Source: CAZEPJ01 sp964514105
GTDB lineage: Bacteria > Desulfobacterota > Desulfocorpusculales > Desulfocorpusculum
NCBI GenBank assembly: GCA_964514105.1
Contig: CAZEPJ010000035.1
Location: 1-46,973 of the forward strand
DNA: 46,973 bases
Direction of reading: 5' to 3'
Below the pieces are notes generated by a model. It was not told the DNA's origin and made no database searches. It saw only the letters and a list, made by a program, of their open reading frames with translations. Position 1 is the stretch's first letter, and every line of letters starts with the position of its first letter. Position numbers and translations under genes: made by a program. Positions 34,874 to 43,302 of this stretch are shown in pieces.

Positions 34874-36592
34874 GTGGGCACGCAAATGGATCGGACAAAT
34901 GGCGGGTGGCCAAAGGTCGTGAGGACGGGCCTCATCGGCGCCGTCGCCGTGGTGCTCGTCTCCCTCATCGGGATGGTGGAGGCATTCAGCCAGCGGGATA
35001 TCGTGTACCAGCTCCTCTCCATGGGGCACGCCCTGCTGCTGGTGGTCGGGATGATGGTGGCCTTTGCGGCCGCCCGGCGGGCGCCGGGCTCGGGCGCAGG
35101 CCGGGTCCTGGCGGCGGGGATGGTCGCCGGGCTGGTCATGGGCGGGGCCCTGGCCGCCTTGGTGCTCCTGGGGCAGGTCGTGCGCCTCCGCTCGGTGTTC
35201 ATCAACGCCTCGCCGGTCCTGTACCAGCTCCTGACCTTCCGGCAGGGGCTGGAGCTGGGCGGTCCCCTCATGACGGCTGCGGGAGGGGTGTGCGGGACGT
35301 TGGCCGGGTTTCTCCTCCTGCTCCCGCCCCTGACCCGGCGGATCGCGGTCTCCGCACTGGTGAGCGTGCTGGCGGCGGGGGTCCTCCAGGACATGCTGCG
35401 CCCGACTTTTGCCATCTGGGGGCCCATCGCCCGGGTGAACGACGTGCTGTTCGCGGTCAACGGGCTGACCCTTGGCGGGGCCCTGGGGTTGATGCTCCTG
35501 GTGTCGGTCATCCACCTGCTCTGGGCCAGGAAGGGGGAGTCCGCCCGCCAGGGGGTCCTGGGGCTGCCGTTGGCCATGCAGAAGGGGTTGAAGATCACCG
35601 CGCTCATGCTCCTGGTCTTTGTGCTCCTTGTCCTGCCCCAGGTCCTGGGCCTCTTCCTCAGCGAGGTCCTGACCATCGTGGGGCTGTACGTGCTCTTGGG
35701 TCTGGGCCTCAATATCGTGGTGGGGTTCGCGGGTCTGCTGGACCTGGGATACGTGGCCTTCTTCGCGGTGGGATCGTACACGGTGGCCATCCTGACGTCG
35801 CCGGAGCTGGGCTTCTTCGGCCTCTCGTTCTGGTCGGCCCTTCCCTTCGCCGTCATTCTGGGGGCCCTGTGCGGGGTGCTCTTGGGCATCCCGGTCCTCA
35901 AGATGCGGGGGGACTACCTGGCCATCGCCACCCTGGGGTTCGGGGAGATCATCCGCATCCTGGTCCTGTCGGATTTCCTGCGGCCCTGGCTGGGCGGGGC
36001 CCAGGGGGTGGGGAAGATCCCCCGGGCGGTGGTCGGGGGCGTGGAGTTCGCCACCCCCCAGCAGCTCTACTACCTGATCCTGGCCGGATGCGTCCTGGTG
36101 GCCTTCGTGTCCTGGCGCCTTCGGGACAGCCGCCTGGGCCGCGCCTGGATGGCCGTGCGGGAGGATGAGGACGTGGCCCAGGCCATGGGGATCAACCTGG
36201 TGGCCACCAAGCTCCTGGCCTTTGCGACGGGCGCGGCCTTCTCGGCCCTGAGCGGGGCCATCTTCGCCAGCAAGCTGGGGTCCGTGTATCCCCACAGCTT
36301 CAACGTGATGATCTCCATCAACATCCTGTGCCTGATCATCGTGGGCGGCATGGGCAGCTTGCCGGGGGTGGTGGTGGGTTCCCTGGCCCTGGTGGGCCTC
36401 CCCGAGCTGCTCCGGGAGTTCGCCGAGTACCGGCTCCTGGTCTACGGGGCCGCCCTGGTGGCCATGATGCTCCTGCGCCCCGAAGGGCTCTGGCCCGAGG
36501 CGGTGCGCAGGCGGGAGCTTCACGAGGATGAACCGGAGGCGGCCTCGGACAGGAGGGCCGGTCCCGCCCGGGCCTCCGGGACCGCGGCGTAG
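34874..36592 (+). CDS. livM: Branched-chain amino acid-type ABC permease, LivM, with long N-terminal membrane extension
   Basis: A 572-residue permease. The LivM core begins near residue 235 and has GLGLNIVVGFAGLLDLGYVA, MRGDYLAIATLGFGEIIRI and GMGSLPGVVVGS. The first 234 residues contain about six extra hydrophobic segments, more than the single short extension of E. coli LivM (425 residues in total). The GTG at 34874 has AGGGGG upstream; the ATG at 34886 is possible. The last 30 residues are a charged tail. It lies 10 bases after livH. Confidence 0.9.
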   Translation: MGTQMDRTNGGWPKVVRTGLIGAVAVVLVSLIGMVEAFSQRDIVYQLLSMGHALLLVVGMMVAFAAARRAPGSGAGRVLAAGMVAGLVMGGALAALVLLGQVVRLRSVFINASPVLYQLLTFRQGLELGGPLMTAAGGVCGTLAGFLLLLPPLTRRIAVSALVSVLAAGVLQDMLRPTFAIWGPIARVNDVLFAVNGLTLGGALGLMLLVSVIHLLWARKGESARQGVLGLPLAMQKGLKITALMLLVFVLLVLPQVLGLFLSEVLTIVGLYVLLGLGLNIVVGFAGLLDLGYVAFFAVGSYTVAILTSPELGFFGLSFWSALPFAVILGALCGVLLGIPVLKMRGDYLAIATLGFGEIIRILVLSDFLRPWLGGAQGVGKIPRAVVGGVEFATPQQLYYLILAGCVLVAFVSWRLRDSRLGRAWMAVREDEDVAQAMGINLVATKLLAFATGAAFSALSGAIFASKLGSVYPHSFNVMISINILCLIIVGGMGSLPGVVVGSLALVGLPELLREFAEYRLLVYGAALVAMMLLRPEGLWPEAVRRRELHEDEPEAASDRRAGPARASGTAA

Positions 36593-36604
36593 GGGGACGG
36601 ATCC

Positions 36605-37393
36605 ATGGCAATCCTCAAGGCCCGGAAGCTCACCAAGGAGTTCGGCGGGCTGGTCGCCATCAACGACCTGGACCTGGAGGTCCGGGAGAAGAGCATCCAC
36701 AGCGTCATCGGCCCCAACGGCGCGGGCAAGACGACCCTGTTCAACTGCATCACCGGCTTTTACCGCCCCGAGAGAGGGGAGATCGACTTCCTGGGGCACT
36801 CCCTGGTGGGGCGCCTGCCGGATCAGATCGTGCGGCTGGGCGTGGCCCGGACCTATCAGAACATCCGACTGTTCCCCAACCTCACCGTCATGGAGAACGT
36901 CCTGGTGGGCCTCCACGGACACCTCAAGGCCGGGTTCTTGGGGATCGTGCTCAAGCTGCCGGGCACCCGCCGCGAGGAAGAGGAGGCCGCGGAAGAGGCG
37001 CGGCGGCTGCTGCGGTTCGTCACCCTGGCCGGGAAGGGAGATCTTTTGGCCAAGAATCTGCCGTACGGCGATCAGCGACGCTTGGAGATCGCCAGGGCCT
37101 TGGCCACCCGGCCGAGGATGCTGCTGCTGGACGAGCCCACGGCGGGCATGAACCCCAGCGAGACCCAGGAGATGACCGATTTCATCCGCCGGCTGCGGGA
37201 CGAACTGGGCATCACCATCGTCCTTATCGAGCATCAGATGCGGGTGGTCATGGGCATCTCCGAGACCGTCACCGTTCTGGACTACGGGGAGAAGATCGCC
37301 GAGGGGCCGCCGGCGGAGATCCAACGAAACCCCAGCGTCATCGAGGCCTATCTGGGGCGGGGGAGTGCGGCCGAAGCGGGCATGGCGGGATAG
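36605..37393 (+). CDS. livG: Branched-chain amino acid-type ABC ATPase, LivG
   Basis: A 262-residue ATPase with Walker A GPNGAGKTT, the LivG block VARTYQNIRLFPNLTVMENV, the signature variant LPYGDQRRLEIARAL (usual for LivG) and Walker B LLLDEPTAGMNP, then IEHQM with the switch His. It starts 12 bases after livM and acts with LivF at the inner membrane. Confidence 0.94.
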   Translation: MAILKARKLTKEFGGLVAINDLDLEVREKSIHSVIGPNGAGKTTLFNCITGFYRPERGEIDFLGHSLVGRLPDQIVRLGVARTYQNIRLFPNLTVMENVLVGLHGHLKAGFLGIVLKLPGTRREEEEAAEEARRLLRFVTLAGKGDLLAKNLPYGDQRRLEIARALATRPRMLLLDEPTAGMNPSETQEMTDFIRRLRDELGITIVLIEHQMRVVMGISETVTVLDYGEKIAEGPPAEIQRNPSVIEAYLGRGSAAEAGMAG

Positions 37394-37416
37394 CAAAAGG
37401 GGGGAGGTACGGCCAC

Positions 37417-38130
37417 ATGCCGCTGCTGGAGGTGGAGGAGGTTCACGCCTACTACGGGCATATCCACGCCCTTAAGGCCGTCTCCCTGGATGTGAATCAG
37501 GGGGAGATCGTGACCATCATCGGTGCCAACGGTGCCGGCAAGAGTACCCTGCTCAAGACCGCCTCGGGCCTGCTGAGACCCCGGAAGGGGGCCATCCGTC
37601 TGGCCGGGGAAGAGCTCACCAGGCTGCCTCCCCACGAGATCGTGGTCAAGGGAGTGGTCCAAGTCCCCGAGGGAAGGCGGATCTTCGGACAGCTGACGGT
37701 CCTCGAGAACCTGGACATGGGCGCCTTCGCGTGCGCCGACAAGCGGAGAAACGAGGCCAACCTCCGGCGGGTCTACGATCTGTTCCCGCGGCTCAAGGAG
37801 CGGGCCGGACAGGTGGCCGGCACCCTGAGCGGCGGCGAGCAGCAGATGCTGGCCATGGGCCGGGGGCTCATGGCAAACCCCAAAGTCCTGCTCCTGGACG
37901 AGCCCTCCATGGGGCTGGCCCCGGTCCTCGTGGACAGCATCTTCGACACCATCCGGCAGCTGCACGGGGCCGGGACCACCATCCTGCTGGTGGAGCAGAA
38001 CGCCCGGTTGGCCCTCCAGGTGGCGGGCCGAGGGTACGTGCTCCAAAGCGGCGCCATCGTCTTGAGCGACATCGCGGCCAGCCTGGCCCACAACGAGATG
38101 GTGCGGAAGGCCTATCTGGGAGAGAACTGA
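37417..38130 (+). CDS. livF: Branched-chain amino acid-type ABC ATPase, LivF
   Basis: A 237-residue ATPase with GANGAGKSTLLK (Walker A), QVPEGRRIFGQLTVLENL (LivF hallmark), LSGGEQQMLAMGRGLM (signature), LLLDEPSMGLAP (Walker B) and LLVEQNA. GGGGAGG lies about nine bases before the ATG. It is the last gene of the five-gene Liv operon; no obvious terminator separates it from the next gene 50 bases on. Confidence 0.94.
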   Translation: MPLLEVEEVHAYYGHIHALKAVSLDVNQGEIVTIIGANGAGKSTLLKTASGLLRPRKGAIRLAGEELTRLPPHEIVVKGVVQVPEGRRIFGQLTVLENLDMGAFACADKRRNEANLRRVYDLFPRLKERAGQVAGTLSGGEQQMLAMGRGLMANPKVLLLDEPSMGLAPVLVDSIFDTIRQLHGAGTTILLVEQNARLALQVAGRGYVLQSGAIVLSDIAASLAHNEMVRKAYLGEN

Positions 38131-38180
38131 TCCTTTCTCCCGCCACTTCCATTGGGGATTGCCCGCGCCGAGGTTGACCC

Positions 38181-39062
38181 GTGCCGCTGCTGGGCGCCCA
38201 CATGTCCGTTGCCGGGGGGCTCCATCTGGCATGGGAGCGCATCTCCAGGGTCCGGGGGCAGGCCCTGCAGATCTTCACCAAGAACCAGGTTCAGTGGCGC
38301 AGCCCGCCCCTGGAACCCCAGGCCGTGGAGCGCTTTCGCCGGGCATGGGCCAAGGCGCCGGAAATCCCCGTGGCGGCCCATGCGGGCTACCTCATCAACC
38401 TGGCGGCGGAGGGGGAGGCGGCGGATCGGTCCGTGTCGGGCTTTGCGGAGGAGATCCGGCGGGCCTCCATCCTGGGAATCCCCTATCTCATCGCCCATCC
38501 GGGATCCCACGGGGGCCGCGGTGTGGCGGCGGGCCTGGCCCGCGTCGTGCATAACCTGGATCGGGCCATGAACCTGGCCCGATGCCCCCGAGTGACCGTG
38601 CTCCTGGAGACCACGGCCGGACAGGGGACGGGGCTGGGTGCCCGCTTCGAGGAGATCGCCGTGATCCTCCGGGAGTCCCGGTTCACCGAGGGCCTCGGGG
38701 TCTGCCTGGACACGTGCCACGTGTTCGCCGCCGGGTACGACATCCGAAATGAGGCCGCGTACCGGCGGACGATGGCCGCCCTGGACCGGGCCGTTGGCAT
38801 GGAGCGGGTCCGTTTCCTTCATCTCAACGACAGCCTCCGGGGCCTGGGCTCCCGCGTGGACCGGCACACCCATATCGGCCAAGGGGCCATCGGGATCGAG
38901 GGATTCCGCCTGCTGCTCAATGACCCCTGCTTCGTGGGGCATCCCATGGTCCTGGAGACCCCCAAGGGGAAGACCCATGCCCTGGACCGCCGGAACCTGC
39001 GGGTGCTGCGGGGGCTGATGGCGGCAGCCCATGGGCGGCAGGAGTCGGGCCGTGGGCAATAG
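38181..39062 (+). CDS. nfo: Endonuclease IV (deoxyribonuclease IV)
   Basis: A 293-residue AP endonuclease, which cuts DNA 5' to abasic sites using three zinc ions. Family marks are GAHMSVAGGL at the start, LLETTAGQG, CLDTCHVFAAGYD, FLHLNDSLRGLGSRVDRHTHIGQG (interrupted here only by normal residues) and VLETPKG near the end. These supply the His/Asp/Glu zinc ligands. The start is a GTG with GAGG seven bases upstream. It is slightly longer than E. coli Nfo (285). It may be read through from the Liv operon. Confidence 0.95.
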   Translation: MPLLGAHMSVAGGLHLAWERISRVRGQALQIFTKNQVQWRSPPLEPQAVERFRRAWAKAPEIPVAAHAGYLINLAAEGEAADRSVSGFAEEIRRASILGIPYLIAHPGSHGGRGVAAGLARVVHNLDRAMNLARCPRVTVLLETTAGQGTGLGARFEEIAVILRESRFTEGLGVCLDTCHVFAAGYDIRNEAAYRRTMAALDRAVGMERVRFLHLNDSLRGLGSRVDRHTHIGQGAIGIEGFRLLLNDPCFVGHPMVLETPKGKTHALDRRNLRVLRGLMAAAHGRQESGRGQ

Positions 39063-39208
39063 GCCGCCCCGCCCTTGCCCCTTTACGGATGGGGGGCGTT
39101 GGATTAGGCTATTTCGTGGCGTCCGAGGGATCCTTGGTGCGGGGATGGTCCCTTCGCAGACGCCGCCCAGCCGCCACCGGGAAAGTCCAGGTCCGGGAGG
39201 AACGTCCC

Positions 39209-40732
39209 ATGCGCGTCTTGCTCGTCTACCCCAAGTATCCGGACACGTTCTGGAGCTTCAAGCACGCCCTCAAGTTCATCTCCAGGAGGGCCGCCTTCCC
39301 GCCCCTGGGATTGCTCACGGTGGCCGCCCTCCTGCCGGAGTCGTGGGAGAAGCGCCTGGTGGATCTGAACGTCTCCACGCTGCGGGACGAGGACCTGGAC
39401 CAGGCCGACCTGGTCTTCATCAGCGCCATGATCATCCAGAAGGAGAGCGTGGACGAGGTGGTGGAACGCTGCAAGGCCAGGGGGGTCCGGATCGTCGCCG
39501 GAGGCCCTCTCTTCACCATGGCGGAAAGGGAGGCCCTGGACCCACGGATTGACCATTTCGTGCTGGACGAGGGGGAGATCACGCTCCCCCGGTTCGTGGC
39601 GGACTGGGAGCAGGGGACTCCGCGGAGGCTCTACAGCTCGGAGGAGCGCCCCGACATGGAGGCCACGCCTCTTCCCCAGTGGGACCTGATCTCGCTCAGG
39701 AACTACGCGACCATGCCCATCCAGTACTCCCGGGGATGCCCCTTCAACTGCGAGTTCTGCGACATCACCATCCTCAACGGTCGGGTGCCGCGCACCAAGG
39801 GAAACGGCCAGATGCTCAGGGAGCTGGAGGCCCTGTACGCCCGGGGATGGCGGGGGTCGGTCTTCATGGTGGACGACAACTTCATCGGCCACAAGGCCAA
39901 GGTGAAGCGTCTGCTGCCGGAGATCATCCAGTGGAACAGGGAACGGAAGTACCCGTTCACCTTCACGACCGAGGCCTCGCTCAACCTGGCGGACGACGAC
40001 GAGCTGCTGCGGCTCATGGTGGAGGCCAACTTCACCCAGGTGTTCTTGGGCATCGAGACCCCTCACGAGGGCAGCCTGGTGGAGTGCAACAAGGTGCAGA
40101 ACGCCGAGCGAGACCTGGCGGGCGCCGTCCGGAAGATCCAGCGGGCGGGGATGGAGGTCATGGGGGGGTTCATCGTGGGGTTCGACAGCGACCCACCGTC
40201 CATCTTCGAGCAGCAGATCCGCTTCATCCAGCGGGTGGGCGTGGTGACCGCCATGGTGGGGCTCCTGCACGCCGTGCCCCGCACGCCGCTTTACCAGCGG
40301 CTCAAGCAGCAGGGGCGCATCCTCATGGATACCACGGGCAACAACACGGACGGGACCCTCAACTTCATCCCCAAGATGGACGGCCAGGTCCTGGTGGAGG
40401 GATACCGCCGGATCATCAGCACCATCTACGCGCCGAGGCAGTACTACGAGCGAGTGATCACCTTTCTCAAGGACTACCAGCCGTCCCAGAAGGGGCGCCG
40501 CGTGAACATGAGGGATCTCCGGGCGTTCATCAAGTCGCTCTTCATCCTGGGGCTTTTCGCCAGGGGCCGGCGCTACTACTGGAAGCTGCTGACCACCGCC
40601 CTGCTCAAGTACCGAAAGGCATTCCCCGAGGCCGTCACCTGTGCCATCTACGGCTATCACTTCCGCAAGGTCTTGCGCCATCTGGATCCGTCGCCCAGGC
40701 GGCGCAGGGGCCACGGCCTGGCCGTGATCTGA
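39209..40732 (+). CDS. B12-binding-type radical SAM protein (DUF4070-like)
   Basis: A 507-residue enzyme. Residues 1-150 resemble the cobalamin-binding domain, without the DxHxxG motif, as is common in class B radical SAM methylases. The radical SAM cluster motif is C177-x3-C181-x2-C184 (RGCPFNCEFCDI), followed by DDNFIGHK and GGFIVGFDSD. The C-terminal part matches the DUF4070 pattern seen with hopanoid methylases HpnP/HpnR, but the specific function is open. The ATG at 39209 follows GGGAGGAA; the open frame upstream to 39089 is not needed. A NitT/TauT-type importer starts 38 bases on. Confidence 0.88.
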   Translation: MRVLLVYPKYPDTFWSFKHALKFISRRAAFPPLGLLTVAALLPESWEKRLVDLNVSTLRDEDLDQADLVFISAMIIQKESVDEVVERCKARGVRIVAGGPLFTMAEREALDPRIDHFVLDEGEITLPRFVADWEQGTPRRLYSSEERPDMEATPLPQWDLISLRNYATMPIQYSRGCPFNCEFCDITILNGRVPRTKGNGQMLRELEALYARGWRGSVFMVDDNFIGHKAKVKRLLPEIIQWNRERKYPFTFTTEASLNLADDDELLRLMVEANFTQVFLGIETPHEGSLVECNKVQNAERDLAGAVRKIQRAGMEVMGGFIVGFDSDPPSIFEQQIRFIQRVGVVTAMVGLLHAVPRTPLYQRLKQQGRILMDTTGNNTDGTLNFIPKMDGQVLVEGYRRIISTIYAPRQYYERVITFLKDYQPSQKGRRVNMRDLRAFIKSLFILGLFARGRRYYWKLLTTALLKYRKAFPEAVTCAIYGYHFRKVLRHLDPSPRRRRGHGLAVI

Positions 40733-40770
40733 GCTGCGCGGGAATGTGGAAAACGATGCAGGAGGTACCG

Positions 40771-41754
40771 ATGGCGAATGACCGATCACGATGGGTCGCC
40801 CGGGCCATGGCGCTGACGGTCGCGTTTCTGGTCTGGGAGGCCCAGCCTCCCCCGTGCACGGCCTCGCAGACGGCGACGTCGTCGGGGACCCCCCTGCGCC
40901 TGGGCCTCCTGCCGGTGACCGACGTCGTCCCCTTTTACATCGCGCAGGAGCAGGGCTATTTCGAGCGGGAGGGTGTGAGGGTCGAGCTCATCCCCGTGGC
41001 GAGCGCGGTGGAGAGGGATCAGCTCATGATCACCCGGCAGATCGACGGGCAGCTCAACGACCTCATCTCCACGGTCCTGTTCAACGCCGAGCAGCCGCGC
41101 ATCGTGGTGGTGCGAAAGGCCCGGTGCGCCTTCCGGGATGCGCCGCAGATCTTCATCCTGGCTGCCAAGGAGAGCGGGATCCGCAGCGTCAACGACCTCA
41201 AGGGGGTGGAGATCGCCATCTCCGAAAACTCCCAGATCGCCTACGTCACCGAGCGGCTCCTCCAGCGGCAGGGCTTCTCCGCGGCGGAGATCCGGACCCT
41301 GAACGTGGCCCAGATCCCCACCCGCTTCCAGCTGCTGGCCAAGGGGCAGGTGAAGGCGGCGGCCCTGCCCGATCCGCTGGCGTCGCTGGCCATGCTGCAA
41401 GGCGCCTCCCGCGTCATCGATGACAGCCTCCATCCGGAGATCAGCCTCAGCGTCATCACCTTCAGGAGGGAGGTGGCCTCGGGCCGCTCCGGGGAAGTCC
41501 GCAGGCTCCTGGCCGCGTACGACCGGGCGGTCGAGGACATCCGAAGGCGCCCGGAGGCCTTTCAAAACCTCCTCATCGAGAAGGCTCGGGTCCCGGAGCC
41601 GTTGCGGGACCGGTATCGCTTCCCACCCCTGCCGGACCCATCGGTGCCCACGCAGGGTCAGTGGGATGACGTGGTCCGCTGGGCCCTGGACAAGGGCCTC
41701 ATCAAGAAGCCGGCTCCGTACGAGGGATCGGTGGCCTCGGAGTTCATCCGGTAG
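40771..41754 (+). CDS. NitT/TauT-type ABC transporter substrate-binding protein
   Basis: A 327-residue protein of the SsuA/ThiY/NMT1 family. The N-terminal 30 residues look like a signal peptide (positively charged start, then ALTVAFLVW). The first strand, RLGLLPVTDVVPFYIAQEQGYFEREG (in two parts), is the family hallmark; later VEIAISENSQIAYVTERLL. GGAGG lies before the ATG at 40771. Ligands of the family are sulfonates, nitrate, bicarbonate or pyrimidine precursors; the one here is unknown. Confidence 0.88.
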   Translation: MANDRSRWVARAMALTVAFLVWEAQPPPCTASQTATSSGTPLRLGLLPVTDVVPFYIAQEQGYFEREGVRVELIPVASAVERDQLMITRQIDGQLNDLISTVLFNAEQPRIVVVRKARCAFRDAPQIFILAAKESGIRSVNDLKGVEIAISENSQIAYVTERLLQRQGFSAAEIRTLNVAQIPTRFQLLAKGQVKAAALPDPLASLAMLQGASRVIDDSLHPEISLSVITFRREVASGRSGEVRRLLAAYDRAVEDIRRRPEAFQNLLIEKARVPEPLRDRYRFPPLPDPSVPTQGQWDDVVRWALDKGLIKKPAPYEGSVASEFIR

Positions 41755-42507
41755 ATGATCGAGATCCGAGGACTCAGCTTCTCGTACCCGGATCAGGGGG
41801 CGCCGGTCTTCCGGGGATGGGACTGGCACGTGGACAGGGGCGAGGCCTGGGCCGTCATCGGGCCGTCGGGATCGGGCAAGTCGACCCTGCTTTATCTCAT
41901 CGCGGGGCTGCGTCACCCCACTTCCGGGAGCATCACGGTGAACGGCGAGTCGGTGCCGCGCAAGCGCAACCGGGGCAGAACCGGACTGGTGCTCCAGGAA
42001 TACGGATTGCTCCCCTGGTGCACGGTGCGGCAGAACGCCGGCCTGGGCCTTCGCATCCGTAGGTTCTACGGCCAGGCGGCGGGGGAAGGCCAAAGGACGC
42101 CGGAGTACTGGTTGACCCGCCTGGGCATCGGACATCTGGGGGAGAAATATCCGGGCCAGATCTCGGGGGGGCAGAGGCAGCGGACGGCCATCGCCAGGAC
42201 CCTGGCCATGGACCCCGACGTGCTGCTGCTGGACGAACCGTTTTCCGCCTTGGACGCCCTGACGCGGGAGGACCTTCAGGACCTCATGACCGACATCCAG
42301 GCCGAGACCGGGCTCACGGTGTTGCTGGTGACCCACAACATCGAGGAGGCGGTCTACCTGGGCCGGCGCATCCTGGTCCTCGGATCCCCTCCCAACGAGA
42401 GCCCCTGCGTCATCGTCAACCCGGGGGCCTGCAGCCGGGGGTTTCGCCGATCATCGGCGTTCCTGGACAAGACCACGGAGCTGAGGGGGGCCTTGGCGGG
42501 GGCGTGA
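41755..42507 (+). CDS. NitT/TauT-type ABC transporter ATPase
   Basis: A 250-residue ATPase with GPSGSGKSTLLYLIAGL (Walker A), LQEYGLLPWCTV (Q-loop, typical of SsuB/TauB), ISGGQRQRTAIARTLA (signature), LLLDEPFSALD (Walker B) and THNIEEAVYLG (switch His). The ATG at 41755 directly abuts the stop of the binding-protein gene, and the stop overlaps the permease start. Confidence 0.93.
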   Translation: MIEIRGLSFSYPDQGAPVFRGWDWHVDRGEAWAVIGPSGSGKSTLLYLIAGLRHPTSGSITVNGESVPRKRNRGRTGLVLQEYGLLPWCTVRQNAGLGLRIRRFYGQAAGEGQRTPEYWLTRLGIGHLGEKYPGQISGGQRQRTAIARTLAMDPDVLLLDEPFSALDALTREDLQDLMTDIQAETGLTVLLVTHNIEEAVYLGRRILVLGSPPNESPCVIVNPGACSRGFRRSSAFLDKTTELRGALAGA

Positions 42508-43247
42508 TGCGCAAGCGGGATGTGGTGGGTGCCGCTGTGGCGGCGCTCCTGGCGTGGCACGGGTTGGCCCTGGCCTTGCGGTGGGAGGTGCTTCCCACGC
42601 CGGTGGCCGTGCTGGTCGCTTTCTGGGAACAACTCCCCAGGGGGCTGGGGAGGCACTTCCTGGTGAGCGCGGCCCGTGTGGTGTCCAGCATCGCCCTGGC
42701 CGCCCTCCTGGCCACGCCGGCGGGGCTGGTGCTGGGCCAAAGCCCGAGGCTCAACCGCGTCTTCTCCCCCCTCATCTACCTGGTCTATCCCATCCCCAAG
42801 ATCGTGTTTCTCCCCATCATCCTGCTGCTCCTCGGGGTGGGTGATGCGAGCAAGGTCTTCATCATCACGCTCATCCTCTTCTTCCAGGTCCTGGTGGTCG
42901 TGCGCGACGAGGCGGGGGGGCTGCGGCCGGAACTCATCGCGTCGGTGCGCTCGCTGGGAGCGGGGCGCAGGGCCCTGTTCCGCTTCGTGTACCTGCCCGC
43001 GACCATCCCGGCCATCCTGACGGCCCTTCGGGTGAGCGTGGGAACGGCCGTGGCCGTGCTGTTCTTTGCCGAATCCTTCGCCACCACCTCGGGACTGGGG
43101 TACTACATCTTCCTGGAGACATGGACTCGGCTGGCCTACGAGGAGATGTACGCCGGGGTCCTGGCCATGAGCCTCCTGGGGTTGGGGCTTTACGTGATCA
43201 TCGATCGGCTGGAACGGCGCTTTGCCCCCTGGATGTTCGTGCGCTGA
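42507..43247 (+). CDS. NitT/TauT-type ABC transporter permease
   Basis: A 246-residue inner-membrane protein with about six helices, like SsuC/TauC. The coupling motif region is ELIASVRSLGAGRRALFRFVYLPA (in parts), and PIPKIVFLPIILLLLG is family-typical. The start is ATG 42507 inside the ATPase stop (TGATG) or the GTG one codon earlier. It completes a three-gene importer. Confidence 0.92.
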   Translation: MRKRDVVGAAVAALLAWHGLALALRWEVLPTPVAVLVAFWEQLPRGLGRHFLVSAARVVSSIALAALLATPAGLVLGQSPRLNRVFSPLIYLVYPIPKIVFLPIILLLLGVGDASKVFIITLILFFQVLVVVRDEAGGLRPELIASVRSLGAGRRALFRFVYLPATIPAILTALRVSVGTAVAVLFFAESFATTSGLGYYIFLETWTRLAYEEMYAGVLAMSLLGLGLYVIIDRLERRFAPWMFVR

Positions 43248-43302
43248 GCAGCGGGGCCGAAGGGCAAGGGGGAGGGGCACAACGGGTGTGCGGGGTGGGG
43301 GG

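Noticed and set aside
33670..37396. Long minus-strand frames over livH, livM and livG
   Set aside because: They are antisense shadows; the plus-strand genes match the Liv family throughout.
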